Below are positions 37,601 to 50,820 of a stretch of DNA of 64,000 bases, in pieces (position 1 is the stretch's first letter; every line of letters starts with the position of its first letter). The position numbers were made by a program, and so were the translations under genes. The stretch is from assembly GCA_037833965.1 (NCBI GenBank), contig AP031358.1:8378001-8442000 (forward strand), read 5' to 3'. This stretch comes from Marchantia polymorpha subsp. ruderalis. Its lineage: Eukaryota > Streptophyta > Marchantiopsida > Marchantiales > Marchantiaceae. A model generated the notes under the pieces. That model was not told the DNA's origin, made no database searches, and saw only the letters and a list, made by a program, of their open reading frames with translations.

Positions 37601-39452
37601 AAATTTATCCCCTGTCAGAGCGCAAATTAATCTGCTTATCCCTTCTTACCCTTCTCCATCCCTCCCTTAATAGCAATTCATACTTTAGGTCTATTAAGGC
37701 AAGGCCACCACGTGTCAGAACCCCTTTCAGGATAACTGCGTTGGTTAAGGTCCAGTACTCGGACACGTTTCTGCTAGACGACGGGGGCGGCAGTCTGCGA
37801 GCTACCCCGATGGAGATACCTACAGCGCCTCTCCTCCTCCCCCTACTCCTACTCCTACTCCCAGTCCTACTCCAACTCTCTACTGCGGTAACCTGTAACT
37901 GAGTGACCAGCGCTTTCTTTCCCCTCGCTCTATTCTACGTTACTGGCCCCTCTGAAAATCTTGCCCGCAAACTTCGACGAATTTACTGCTCAGATGGATG
38001 GACCACAGGCTCAAGATTTTGGGCCCTGGTTGATTCCGTTGCCCAAACGGTGGTGGGAGAGTACAGCGGCCTTTAAAGTCGCTCACTACCAAAACTCATC
38101 TAACTTTATTAATAATTATAATTTTATAGCTAATTTCGCATTCCCTAACAGCGACCTACGTACCTTCCCTACATTAATTCAATTGCTTACCGCTACACTT
38201 TCGGATCGATTGTTTTTTTAGGTTTCTTGACCCACAATCTACTACGACCGGGAACAAGATGACCGCCCTCAGCAGTATTTAACCTTTTATGATTAAAACT
38301 GAGGTACATTCAAATTATGAGAATTCTGAATGAACAAAACTGTCAATGCCTAACACAACAACTTCCACCTGAATCACATACCCTTGTGTCACCTTCATTG
38401 AGATTCCTATCACGTTGTGATGATTAAGTGTCTTTGGAAAAGATTTTTGTAGAATTTGGTCTATTTTTCTTCTTCGTTACGCAATCTTAGTTCCAAATAA
38501 ATGGATAAAATTAAATATTAAATGAAACCGCATATTTTGATTGTGTCATATCAAGAAGCTAAGTGTGACTTAATGATTCAGAACTCAACAGCAACGCAAC
38601 TTCTAGTTTAAGTACAAACCTCTGGTTCACAATATTCATAACGTCCCTTTCATATCCATCACTAACAATTGTCTACCCAGTATGGGTACAGTTTTAACTC
38701 ATCCCTCTCTTCTTGATCCACAAAACAAGGACCAAGTGAAATAAAGTCAATATATTCATATTATTTGTAATAATAAGAACGAAAATGAAGAACACTTAGA
38801 TGTCGAATCAATTTTCAAATTATACAAAAGTCAACAGCAATACAACTTTTCTACAGTGTCCCTTTCATGCTTTAGCCAAGAAGTATGGTATAAGTGGTCT
38901 TATGTATTTGGTCTTATCTTTCTATTTCTTATGCCTAAGTAGTACTCATGTGGGTTTTCTCATTGCAACTCCTCTCCACAAGACTCAGTAAAATTGTGTT
39001 GGTATATATATATAGATTATTATTTGGTTTCTTTTATTCTACTCATAATGTTAACACGTCTCTTCCATCTTTTATATTATAGACAAGTGGAGTCGTACTA
39101 AAGCTTTGCTTTAGCCATTGGTCCTCTTGCTTTGATGGCCCTAAGATGATCCTCCACCATCATGTTTTTTTCCGTACATTGCTGCTTTGGGGTTTAAACG
39201 TATACGTCATTAAAGTCCCCACATCATGAAAGTTCGCGCTCGTTGAAGAAGTTACCAAAACTTTTTTTAACCGAAGACTTTGTTCATTACCTGATCGTGA
39301 TTCAGATTAAAACAAATACGTTTTAAGCTATATTGGCCAAATTATTTAGCACTTATTTTGGTAAAACATATTTTATTTTTTACTCGAAACTAATTTTTAC
39401 CTATTTTTTATTATAACGATATTGAAAAACATATCCCAGATGTGTAATAATG

Positions 39453-39593
39453 AGACAAACTACCGTTTGTATCCATGACAAACCGTTTGTATGCATAGTT
39501 TGTATAGACAAACCGTTATGTATACGTTTGTCTATTATCCATAGTTTGTATCTAAACCGTTTGTATCCACAGTTTAGACAAACTACCGTTTGT
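39453..39593. repeat. Cluster of GTTTGTA / ACAAAC direct and inverted repeats
   Basis: The 18-mer AGACAAACTACCGTTTGT occurs exactly at 39453-39470 and 39576-39593. Between them AAACCGTTTGTAT and ATAGTTTGTAT each recur. ATAGACAAAC (39504-39513) pairs perfectly with 39526-39535. The whole 141-base block is dense in one six- to seven-base word in both orientations. It could be a protein-binding array or a decayed tandem or foldback element. Confidence 0.75.
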
Positions 39594-41341
39594 TTAAACC
39601 ATATATATACAAATTGTAATTTACATTAGAACCAGTCTTCTTTACGGCTAAGTTTTAGCTAGTCAAGTATATTGGACCATACAGGTGCCTCAATAAAATC
39701 GGTAAGCCAAAATTTGAGCCGTATACATTTTTAGGTACTATTTTTTGGAGTTACTACTAGAGCTGAAACTCAAGTCTCCCATAGCATTAATACTTTTCCA
39801 AGTTCATTTGATTACATGAATATCTGCAGATGTAAGGACTAGAAGTCTTTGATGATACAATTAAATGCGGACTCATGAGAAACGTTTGGAGCACCAACAA
39901 ATCTTTCTGTAAAGGCAACATGGCTGTATTGTATACTCCCTATCAAGGAAGGTGCCAAGAGTTACTGAAAAAATGTTCGAAAAATCCATCAAAGTTTTTA
40001 GATTTAAATTCACACCATCGCAATGCTATGTGTCCCACTGCAACTAAGATATCTGTATCAAAATCCATACCATCCAAACGAATGTAATGGGATTGCTCTC
40101 TTCTGTATATGATAATACTATCTTTAGAGCAATGAAAACACTCTAGAAGATGAAACTCTTGAGTTTAATATGCAGGCTCTCAAAATCTCTTTTTATTGTG
40201 TCAAAGCTCATAGTTGCATAAAGTTCCAATATTGCAGTAACAAAGAAATGAGTCATATGAAGTTTTCGGCTGAGTCAATAACCCATAGTTGTGACATTCT
40301 TTTGGAAGGGCTTTAAATTAAGACCTGAGAGGAGGTGGGTCACGTTGTAGATCGCTAAATCGGAGCACTGCATGCTTCGGTTCGCCAACAGTGCTCAGAC
40401 CTTCTATGGCCCAGTGTCGCGAAACTAGAAATGGAGGGGCATCTTTTGTGCCCAATAGTAGAAAGGCACGTTGGAAAGGTCTGTTACGAGACTAAAAGTG
40501 GATGAGGCCCCTGATTTGGCGGTTCCGCCACTCTTGCCAACGCACGTCGTTTGAAGCGCTGAATTAGTGCTCTTGCAAATGATGATTAAAAGAAATCGGC
40601 TTTACCAAGTTCTCGTCGATAGATGGATGCGGGAAAACTGTAAGTCATGAATCGCGACTTGAGAAACCGCGAGAAAGAAGCAGCAGAGAAGAGAGCACAT
40701 CCTCCGAGCGCCTGTCATAGGCACACCCAACCCACACCACACCACACCTCGCATGAGATGTGGTCGATCTGGAGGTACAGTATATGAGGTGTGCCATTGT
40801 CATTGAGTGTCTGGACTCCGAAGCTGCATGCACCACTGTCCAATTCTTTCATCGTCAACAAGCTTTTGGTACGAAAACATTAGACTAAAAATAAGTATTT
40901 GGTTCTATCATCTCCCACTCCCCTCCAAAGAGCTTTCGACAACCCTGCGCAGTGACACGAGTTTCTGTACCGCCGGGAAGCTCGACCTTATGACACGAGT
41001 TTTCACAGCACGTGGTCTTCTTGTCTACAAGACGCCCCGTAAATTGATGCGCTGCGTTGTACTGTCATGCTCATCGCCAAAGGCTTTAGAGAGCCATCTT
41101 TCAATCCTCACGATGTCTACACGACATGCATTTTCACCTGGAATCTAGTGACTCAACTTCCCTCAAAATGACGGCTCACTTCGTTTCTCCCTCTTCGCTG
41201 ACTAGCTTCAGTAACCAGAGCTAATCTAGTTGGTGAACGTTGTTCAGCTGGCGTTATGGATAAGACTTGGTAATCTGGCCACTTCTGTTTGCACTTTCAT
41301 TACTTTGAAGATCTGTGTCCCTCGGGAAAGTTAGTGAGTCA

Positions 41342-41384
41342 CTAAAGTGATGGAGAGGTCGGTACCTCCGATCCATCACTTTAG
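41342..41384. repeat. Hairpin with perfect 13-bp arms and a 5-bp inner stem
   Basis: CTAAAGTGATGGA (41342-41354) is exactly complementary to 41372-41384. Inside, GAGGT pairs with ACCTC around a CGGT tetraloop, leaving a three-base bulge. Origin unknown. Confidence 0.75.
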
Positions 41385-41590
41385 CTTCGCTTACATACTA
41401 ACTTGCCAACTTGACAGTAAGTTGCCAACATGGAATAAGTTTACGATACCATGTTTTACACCAGTGCAAAGTGAAGTAACAAAAACGGATCGGAAATCGG
41501 AAATATTGCTTAGTACAGCTTCGAATTACAATATTTCAGCATATTTATTCTTGTCTAATATAGAGTTGATGTGAAATACATTACAAGATA

Positions 41591-41614
41591 GTTATGTATG
41601 CATCCATACATAAC
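41591..41614. repeat. Perfect 10-bp inverted repeat
   Basis: GTTATGTATG, spacer CATC, then the exact reverse complement CATACATAAC. Short AT-rich hairpin about 200 bases from the 41.34-kb hairpin. Confidence 0.75.
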
Positions 41615-43350
41615 GTTTATCAATGATGCTACGTTGTATGTGTTTGGCAGAGAAAACTTCTTTCCAAAATCTCCTATATGTATCATCTAGAAGGAATTTG
41701 TTTCCTACACGTAGCGTGATCTAAACCGTAATATCTAGAAGTTGAATTTTAACAAGAAAGGTAATTCATAATACCTCGACAAAAATTGAAGCTATTTGTC
41801 ATCTCCCAAAGAGATGTTTATACGAAGTATCAAATATCCTTCATATCCAACAATGTTGATAGGTTGATATTAATTCAATCTGGATTGAATTCTTTAAATG
41901 ATATAAATGATTTTCCCAAAATATGAACAGATCAGACATTTCTTACATCGTGCTACTTAAGCAAAAAAAAACATTCTCAAGATATTTTCAGAGTCATTGT
42001 ACTACACTTGAATATTCATTTCAATTTGCCGAAATCTTAATCATCTTATGTAAAATATCAAAACTTAGTTCACATATTCGTTATTAGCTCAAAAATATAT
42101 ATGCATTACATCATAAATATGTCAAACATTATGTTCTAAAATTTTGGGCTTCAAAAATAAGCATGCATACCTCCATGAATCATATTATATATATCCATAA
42201 AATGTTGTTATCTATTATGTACCATAAACCATAAGAAATCATATTAAAACCACAAGCAACTTAATCTTAGTTAGATTATTTTGCATCGTATGCATTGCGA
42301 ATACTCTTAAACTTCTTAAACTAATAGAAGCTAATAGAAAAATATCAAAACTTTGAGACAGTTAATTTTGTTGGTTGAAGATTAAGAATATTTTTTTCTT
42401 AGATCTTAAATTGTGAGCTTAAACCAGTATGCTTCATAAAACTTATTTTGAAGTATCTTGCATAGAAATTTTTGTCTCATATGTTCATGAAATTATAGTT
42501 GCATCAAATCTATAACATATTCATAATTTTTTATCTTTAATATGAGTTTTTCCAATTTATAAATACGTACTGTTCTTACGTGGGAAAAAAATGATTATAT
42601 TTATATCTTATTTATTTGAGATCAAGATGATTTATTTATAATTCACTAAAAGGACGAGAGTACATCATTCAAAAACTTATTTTAAATTCTTTTCAAATGA
42701 TTTGTCGTAGAGTTAAGAAATATCAATTTCTTTTTGAACTGATGTATGAAGCATATTCAATAACATGGTTACAACCGAAAGTAGATTATGTAAAAATTAC
42801 AAGCCAAGTGATCATGTATACGTAACTGATCGTGTAAATAAGTATAGTGAATGCAGGACCCCGTAACCTACATGATCGTCAAATTATAGATGTTCCTCAC
42901 TAGCCTTGTCAAGTGGCTGTTGTCCAAGCTGCATGCAAGAACAACTCATCTTGCTGAAAATGAATGAACTATTCTTTGCCAGATGCAGTTTTGGTTATTG
43001 TTGGCAAAATAATTTCAAGAAATCTGCACAGTTTGTTTCCCAGCTGTCTAGGCATAGTAAGATACTCTCCGGAGTAAAAAAAGAGACGCCACCATCAAGT
43101 CAAATCACCTTCGGATGTGACGCCATGATCCCTTATTCCAATGTAGTTTTGACCCACTGTAGAGTTACAAGTTCTAGTCAATTAAGGTCTACACGATTAT
43201 ATAGAAGTCAGTCCTCTTTTAGTCCGCACCCATCGTTAATTTCTTCCGTTATACAACGATCACAGCCAGCTCTTTCTTCGCCTCATGCCTCTAAGATAGT
43301 TGACCTAGGGCACAATACACAAAAAAATAAATGATTCAAACAGATATTAA

Positions 43351-46300
43351 ACATTCACTGACATAGATAATGCATTGGACCATACAATCGCCCTGGATCA
43401 TCGATCATCACTTGCATGCCTGGATGGAGGGACATCGCTCCAGTTACATCATCAATATAATTTTTACCGTGTTTTCTTCTAATGTTGATTCTCATTTGCG
43501 ACTTTGTTGTGGAGAAAGCAAGTCCTCTGAAACGGGTGGGGATGGCACGAGTCGCAGTGAGTCTTACTCTTGTACTGACAGGACATGGATGTATAAGCAT
43601 AATCAAATGGGATGGTGTGGGATGGTCTTGGTCTCATGTGTGTGCGATGATATCGGACACACATTCTCCCCAGCCCTTAGATGGTGCCACATCCGACTCC
43701 GAAAATGTGCATGCCAGCCCATGTGCTGTTCTTTATCTTTTCGGAACGATATTGTGTTTGTGGAGTTATGCGTAAGTCTAAGGCACTCGGCGTTCGTCTT
43801 CGACTCCGACTCCGACTTCGGGGAGGCGGAAGGAGAGAGGAGGTAACGGCAACAGGAGGAAGAGGGAGAGACTTTTCGGTCGCGGAGAGATCTTCGGGGC
43901 CTTTGGGGAGAAATTAATGGGTCGTTGGGAGATTTTTATGCGCTGATAAGATGAAAAAGTTATGTTCTCTGTAGACAATTGAGCGAGGCAAAAAGTGTGG
44001 AAGACTCGGTTGTGATGCAGTAGAATCCTAGGAACGCAGTGGGGTTCGATCTGCACATATCTTCATGACTGTGATTCCGCTACCCCATAAATCGAAGTCT
44101 ATCCGATGTGACCTGTTTCCGGTCGGTCTTCCGGTGTAAGAAGAAAGAAGTAAATAAGCAAAATCAAGGACTCATCACAAACCTTTGATCCTTTCAATGG
44201 CGAGGGGAGGGGGTGAGCGAGCTCGCTCCAAACTTCCAAAGCATCAAGAGCTCGTCTTTCTTGCTCTTCGGAAGGGGTTCCTTCTTTGTCCCAAAAGGTG
44301 ACAACGTGATCTCAACCGTTTGGCTCTCTCATCTCATCTGAGTTCGTCACCTCAACAGTCGCCCCGCCCCAACCCGACCCGCCCTTCGAATTGCAGGGCG
44401 GGGCGCTTTTTAGGCCAGCTTGCCTAGCGAAATCAAAACCTTTTGAGCGAATTTACCGATGGCTTTCGAGCCGTTTCCTCTTCAAAACACTCGTCCTTTC
44501 ATTCGCCTTAAATTTCAACTGCGAAATTGGAAGATCAGATTTCTCTCCCGCTATAGCCCCAGAAGAGTCAACAGGGCAGGGCGACGGGAGGGCTCGGTAA
44601 GAGATACTCTGCAGCTGCTCATATGGTGTTGCGGGTGCTTTTCATCTCTTTTTTAAAGCCTCGAGCGCATCATTAAAAGCTGTAGAAAATGGAAGTAGCA
44701 GCAGTCGTAGTAGGCTAGATACCTGCCAACTGAGAGGAAAAGCGTGGAACAACGTCTAGCGCCCTAACTCGTGATTTGACTCGGAATTAGATGGAACGAC
44801 ACACATCGTGAGATCCCAAACTGGATGGTGACGATCTTGTTGCGCTTTGTGCCACCATACGCCATTTCGATAAACTTGTTGAATAAAATAGAGTAGTAGT
44901 GGTAGTAGGGAGACAGAAGATTTTGTGTGTATTCTGGTTTCGAAATTCCACCGGAGAGATAGGCATAGAAAAAGCAGATAGGGGTGGGGTGGTAAAAGCA
45001 AGGGGAAATGCAAGGTGGAGGGAGAAAGCCCATCCTTCTAGATGTAAGGTCCAAGCACAGCCATATTGTCTCTCCTGCACCAGGCAGGAAGCGGGCAAAT
45101 CCCTGAACTTTTCTTTCCAGCTAGCCCTAAATTTCCGTATACAATTGTTTTACACCCTTTAGGGCAGGTGCAAATGTTTCGACGCAAGAACCCTAACCAA
45201 CAGAAAGCGTTCCCATGATCCCATCTTCTATCTTCGTTGAAATCGCAACATGACCCGCTTGCGAGAAGATAGAGCACATAGGAATTCCGTTCCTGTGAAG
45301 GAGAAAAAAGCAAGGAGGTTTGAGGCCCAAGGCATCCGGAGGGTCAGGTCGGGTCGGGTCAGGCGTCAGAGAGGTCAAAGAGAAATCGACTCGATGTGCT
45401 CTTCTCTCCTCTTGCTCGAGGTGGATCTAGGAGGGTTAAGACGGTGCCAACAAATGGTGGTGTGTGGTCCAATATCTGTGGGCCCGGAAAAGACAAAACA
45501 CAGGACTCGGAAAACAGCATAATTAAAATTCAATGAATTCGCTATCGAGGGAGGAGAGTCGCATGAGGAAGTTGAAGTGGCATGAAAGGTATCCATCACA
45601 AATAAACTACTGTGCAGCACAGTCGATGTTATAAAATATGGGTTTTCGCCATACGACGTTGTGCAGTAGCAGGGGGAAAGCCCCGCCCTGCCCTCCTTTC
45701 CCTCCACTACCTCCCTCTCTCCCTCCCTGCGTTACTGGGCCACCACTCTCACGATGATTCCTGATGCAACTTACGTCTTGTACATTTTCCTTGCAGATGA
45801 TCTTCGCTATCACAATCGGATACCTGATTCAGTACATGCATTTCCAGCCATTCCAGTGGTACTGTTGGAGTAGCAGTAGTAGGGGCGTTCAGGTCGGGGT
45901 CGGTCTTCCAGGTATTCTACTAAGTCCTTGATGATGGGAATGAAAGTAACAAAGCCCACCACCTTTATGTTCGCCCCCACCACCGCTCGCTCGCTCACTT
46001 GCAGGACCTGCTAAGGTCCTCGCTTGCTCGTGCTTTCGTGCCGTTTTCCGCAGAAGAAGCAGCAGAGGAAATGAGGGTCTTTCTGGACCAAACGTTTGCG
46101 GTTTGGGTTAGGGTTTGGGGCCCTGCCCCTCAACAGTGAATCATTGAAGTGCGAGAATGTGAGAATATGCCTCTGGGGATGAGAGTCCGACCCTGCAGTA
46201 CAGTATTTTATCACTACTGGTAGACCCGACGATGTACAATTCGGACCTGGGCGGTATGGAATGTCAGTGTTTCTTTGTTCGTGTATAGAAGAAAAGTCGT

Positions 46301-48200
46301 CAGTCAGGAGTCCCGTAGGTTATGCCCTCCGCTTACTTGCTTAGACCATGACCTAGGGAGGCGAAGAAACATGCTCCACATGCGTTCAAATTTACGTCTT
46401 TATCGATTTTTGCATTCGTTGCTTGAAGTTTCTGGACATATAATGGACTGTCTCTTTTATGGCCTACGTACACCTTATGTGTTCAAAAAACGTACCTTCC
46501 AAAGCTATGTTCATCTCCTTTTGAAATAGTCTAGAGGCTACATCACTCAAATATTATAGAATCTCATGTTACATAAATCAATGAGAATGTGAGCTAAAAT
46601 GTGGGCTAAAAAGGCGAGGGATCAAAATATTCTTCGTCACATGGAGTACAGTGATCAGGTTTCTTTACGTTTGGCCTTGTCATTTCATGATAAGCTGAAG
46701 AATTTACAATCAATTTGGAATTAAAAGATAGTTCGTAGGTTCTAGGAATTTGAATTGATAAAGCGCGTCAACTAAAAAGGCCGTGCTTTGGAAAGGTTAC
46801 ACATCTTGCTTATGATGTGTACCCTACATTTGAATGGAAAACCAGACTAAGATTTACCCAGAAATCACCACCGGATCAAAACTTTTTGTATAAACATATC
46901 ATAATGTAGATGATAAATAATATGAAGATCCTGATAAGTTCGAAAGGAATTAGGCTCGTATTGATTGCAGTATTTGAATACCAATAATAGGCACGAGATA
47001 GGACAAATCCAGCTCAAAGAAGATTTATAAGCATTTGCAAAAAGAACACCGAAAACAAAACTCCGAGTGAAAAGTGAAGGGAGTTTCCTCAAAAAGCAGA
47101 GCGAGAGGAAGGACGAATCCTCCAGAGCACGAAAAGCAAGACGGAGTAAGAAAGTGCGCAATGCAAACTGCGCAGAGGAAACGGTAACAAAATCTTGATA
47201 GAGATGGATTGCGTCCGGAATTCGGATTCAGGAAGCAAACCCGGAAGCGATGGCCAAATGTGAAAGAATGAGAAGAGAAGGAGACGAGAAGCGAAGGGAT
47301 TGACGGGCTGCGGGCGATTAGATAGATAATAGAAAGTGTGAAGCACAATGAAAGAATCGGAAAGAAGAGGCTGGTGGAGGGCCGGCCGCCACAGAACAAA
47401 TGTTGGAAAGCGGCAGCAGAATGTGTTCTTTCCTCATTCGTCTCCAACATCCACGTTCTTGCACGAGCACCCAGATCCCCCCCGTATATGCGAATCTTTT
47501 TCCTATATCCTTCGCGTGGGACCGGCGCCTGGTCTGGAGATCAACTCCCCTCGGCGCCCTCTTTCTTGACCGTGCATGCAGTTCCCTCCATGAGTGAACG
47601 GACAGTCTCGGGTCACCGGACATGCCTTCTACGTCGTACTTTACTACTACTCCATAACTGAAACTACGTGACCGCGCGCTCGCCCATTGGCCCGATCGCG
47701 GTCAAGGGCTTTTGGCGCAGCCCTTCTTGACATATCAAGATCATATCGCTTTTTCCTTGGCTGTATATTCAGTTTGACCCTTTCCCTCCTGCCGAAAAAG
47801 TGCAGATTTTCACGATACGTAATGTTCCCACATTTCATTGAGTGAGATTCGTATAATCCAGAGCGGGAGCATGAACTTTGAACCGGGTTCGATCAGGGGT
47901 TTGGGTTATCATTATATATTCATTATTTATGGCATTCTCCTCGTAGAGGGGAAAAGTAATCTATGGAAGATTCAGCCGAAACAGTGACATCTCATCGTGA
48001 ATATGCTGACAAAAAACATGGAAATGACAAAGATGTGATAAATACTTCGAGCGGTAAAAATGACGGACTTCTGCCACTGCGGTGGAGCGGTTCGTGCATG
48101 TTAGGAGTGTCTCAGAGCTACGTTGTCCTCACCATGAAATGTTGTTCGGTGCGCTTTCGCGTAGTTGGGGAATAACATTGAACTGACCTTGGGAAAAAAC
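43351..48200. other. Intergenic stretch of mixed composition without recognisable genes
   Basis: GC is higher than in the neighbouring AT islands, and CT/GA-rich runs occur around 43.8, 44.9-45.0 and 45.66-45.73 kb. Open frames are short, low complexity and overlap on both strands, so none is called. Telomere-like words occur at 45.19 and 46.1 kb. An unannotated transcript (leader or noncoding) is possible but not visible by protein similarity. Confidence 0.5.
46101..46120 (-). promoter_or_regulatory. Telomere-like / telo-box sequence
   Basis: The + strand reads GTTTGGGTTAGGGTTTGGGG, so the minus strand contains AAACCCTAA (46116-46108), the telo-box word frequent in promoters of plant growth and translation genes. 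No minus-strand gene was identified next to it, so it may be an interstitial telomeric scrap. Confidence 0.4.
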
Positions 48201-48674
48201 GCAACTCTTCACTTATAGCCCTGTACTTATAATGTTTTATGGATAAATCTTACAAAACCCCTGTGTTTGATGTTATTATTGCCATCATTTCATCGTTCGT
48301 GCGTTTCCGTCAAGATTCCAATGACTGAAGGTCTTTCAAACACACATAGAATTTACTTGTATTACTTTACGATGATACGTATTTAAAGCAGTGGTCACAA
48401 GACTTTTTCCTCATTTAAATGTAAATTTAAAGCTTTGAATTCAATACTTGGCTTGCTTTTAACTTCTAATTGTTTAGAACTAAAAACAAAACATATTGTC
48501 TTCTCTGTATAATTCTACCTCACTTCAACAGTTGGTCTAGCGCTTTTAAAAAGCTCAATAAGCATACATGAAGCTTTTACAATTTAATAGCTTTGCTTCC
48601 CCACTCATGTGCATGATGTAAATTCATCTATCATGAGACATTATGGAGATGCAGCCACTATGATCAAAGATTCA

Positions 48675-48690
48675 TGTGTGTGTGTGTGTG
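48675..48690. repeat. TG dinucleotide microsatellite
   Basis: Eight uninterrupted TG units, followed by a CGTG variant. Confidence 0.85.
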
Positions 48691-49299
48691 CGTGCATGTA
48701 AATATGTATATACAGAACGCCTAAGCGGCAATGAGAACTAGCTTGCAAAAGAAAGGATATGAAGGCTACATGGGAGGAAAAGGATTGATCACTTATTATG
48801 ATGTAACAGCATTTAAAGCCTAAGCACTTTATGCACACTTTATGCTCCTTTTATGTGGAAACAATTTGCATGTTCTCATATTCCCACTGCTTGTGTTTAA
48901 AACACGAGGAACAAACATCAACCTCACACGTAAGGAGGGGATTCTATATAAGTTTCATATATTTCATAGGAGTATCATATTCGAAATTTGTCTGAAGACG
49001 CGTGGAAGAGAATAAAAAGTCTTTACTTTAGTGATGTTTTTGTTGACGAAATTTTTTGAAGTTCCGACTGTCTCAAGAGTGTTCTAAGATTAAAATCTTT
49101 TCGCCCTTTGGACTTTGGCACCTTGGCCTAAAGTCTTGCCTTCTAAGTTAAGTTGATTGAAACGGGAAGGATGCGAACAAAGTCGAGGACACCTTGACAC
49201 TTCATCAGCTTCTTGGCTTAACTGCACTGTCTGATGTGTTAAATTGACCAACCGATTAACTTTAGTACATATAGGAGTAGTTCATGAACTATAGTTTTG

Positions 49300-49318
49300 A
49301 ATAAATAAATAAATAAAT
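49300..49318. repeat. AAAT tetranucleotide microsatellite
   Basis: Between four and five AAAT units in AT-rich noncoding sequence. Confidence 0.85.
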
Positions 49319-50820
49319 CGTCTTTGATTTAATTTTTTTGTAAGTAAGAGTTTGACATTTAAGAATAGCCCAATAATGAAAAATTATAGATGAACTATTC
49401 CGCAGAAATAAAGCTGAAAATAATTCATCTGGTCGATTAGGGATTTCCAAAAGAGAAGTGTGACCAAAGCAGCAATCGACAAAGTTAGACAGTTAAAGAG
49501 AGCAGTACTGTGCTGTGGTGTTAGTTCAGTAAATCATGGAGTTGGAAGGTAACATGGTATGGATGAACGTAGTCCGACGTCAACCTCCGGAGGTCCTGGT
49601 GGAGGACAGTGATAGGAACATTGAAATATTGGAAAAAGGAAAAAAGCAGGACAGTTGCAGTGGAGCACAGTCCAGTGTCCAAGGACTGAGCCCCAAAAGG
49701 AATTGACTGTCCACGGCGGTTGAAGAGAATGAGCAGTACGCACTGTGACAGTTGGGAAGATAAGGAGCACAGAACAGAACAGAAGGGATGAGAAGCACTG
49801 CACCAAGAAATATATAGCCATCATAAGGACGGGAGACCCCATCACCCCGTACGTGGATGAAATTGAAGGTGTAAGCCGGGGCGAGCAGTAGCAAAACCAT
49901 GGAGGCAGAAGAGAGGAACAAACCATCACCTTCATCCCCCGGTATATTAGTAGGATCGAGAAAGCATATTAAATAAGTCAACAGATTGCTATCTATTATC
50001 ATATGGTACTCATATTTATCATGAACCAGGGGAGGCCCAATTCAGAGCTTCCTGGTGACAGAAGGAGACTGAAGTAACTGGTTCCGTGAGACCTCCGTTT
50101 CAACAAGAAATTGTTGTGTGTCAAGTGTGTGTCAAGTGTGTGTCATTGATAGGTTCATGCAGATGCAAAAAGGCATCGGTGATAAAAGTTGGCAGAGAAG
50201 TATGTATTGCTCCCCAGGGCATATAAATTTCATTCTCCATAGAAGTGGTGACAGAAAAGAAAGTTCGGAAGTTGGAATGGTAGGGACAGGGATGGAATTT
50301 GAAGATGCTAGCACTAGTATTTCCTATCTTCGAGAGGCTCCAGAGTAGTCTCAAGAACCCGCATTTGCTATTGATATGTTGACATATTGGGCAAATGAAT
50401 GAGAATTTGGTACTTCCATAGAACTTATGAAATGACCAGATTAGAATATAAAAAAGTATGGAGAACAGATGCAGATCGAGAACAGTTAAATGAATTGCTC
50501 TTTTTTAGTTGACATATTCGGTAAATTAAATGAAACTCAAAATTTACTTAGAACGTAAGAAATGACCAGAATGATTTATAATGTATGAAAATGTAGACGA
50601 AAAATAGATAAATGAATTGTTAAGCAGAATCACATGTGCTCACCTAAATCTACCACGTACGCACAAAATGCGCATAGCAGAAAGCTTTGTGTGTACTTTC
50701 ATTTTGGATAATCGACGCGAGATCTTTGTCCGTATAAGACAAATGAAACCGACTCTTTCAAATGAGATGCATATTATATCTTTCATATTGATAAAGTGAC
50801 TGACTCCAAAGAAACGACAC

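Larger units (their letters stand above)
37601..43350. other. Intergenic, mostly AT-rich stretch
   Basis: No gene is recognised. Near 37840-37880 there is a CCTACT-like short repeat. 38.2-40.1 and 41.5-42.9 kb are AT-rich. The section contains the GTTTGTA repeat cluster at 39.45-39.6 kb, an 8-bp stem (GAGCACTG / CAGTGCTC) near 40.37 kb and two hairpins at 41.34 and 41.59 kb. Confidence 0.6.

Noticed and set aside
37164-37670. Overlapping GC-rich open frames on both strands upstream of the kinase gene
   Set aside because: Low-complexity Ala, Pro, Arg and Ser composition from local GC content; no conserved motif.
43778-44056. Minus-strand open frame in CT-rich DNA
   Set aside because: Composition is driven by the purine-rich + strand run at 43.79-43.88 kb; no family or exon linkage.
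49580-50002. 140-codon minus-strand frame with hydrophobic runs
   Set aside because: No family recognised, it overlaps another long frame in a different phase, and no exon partners were found.
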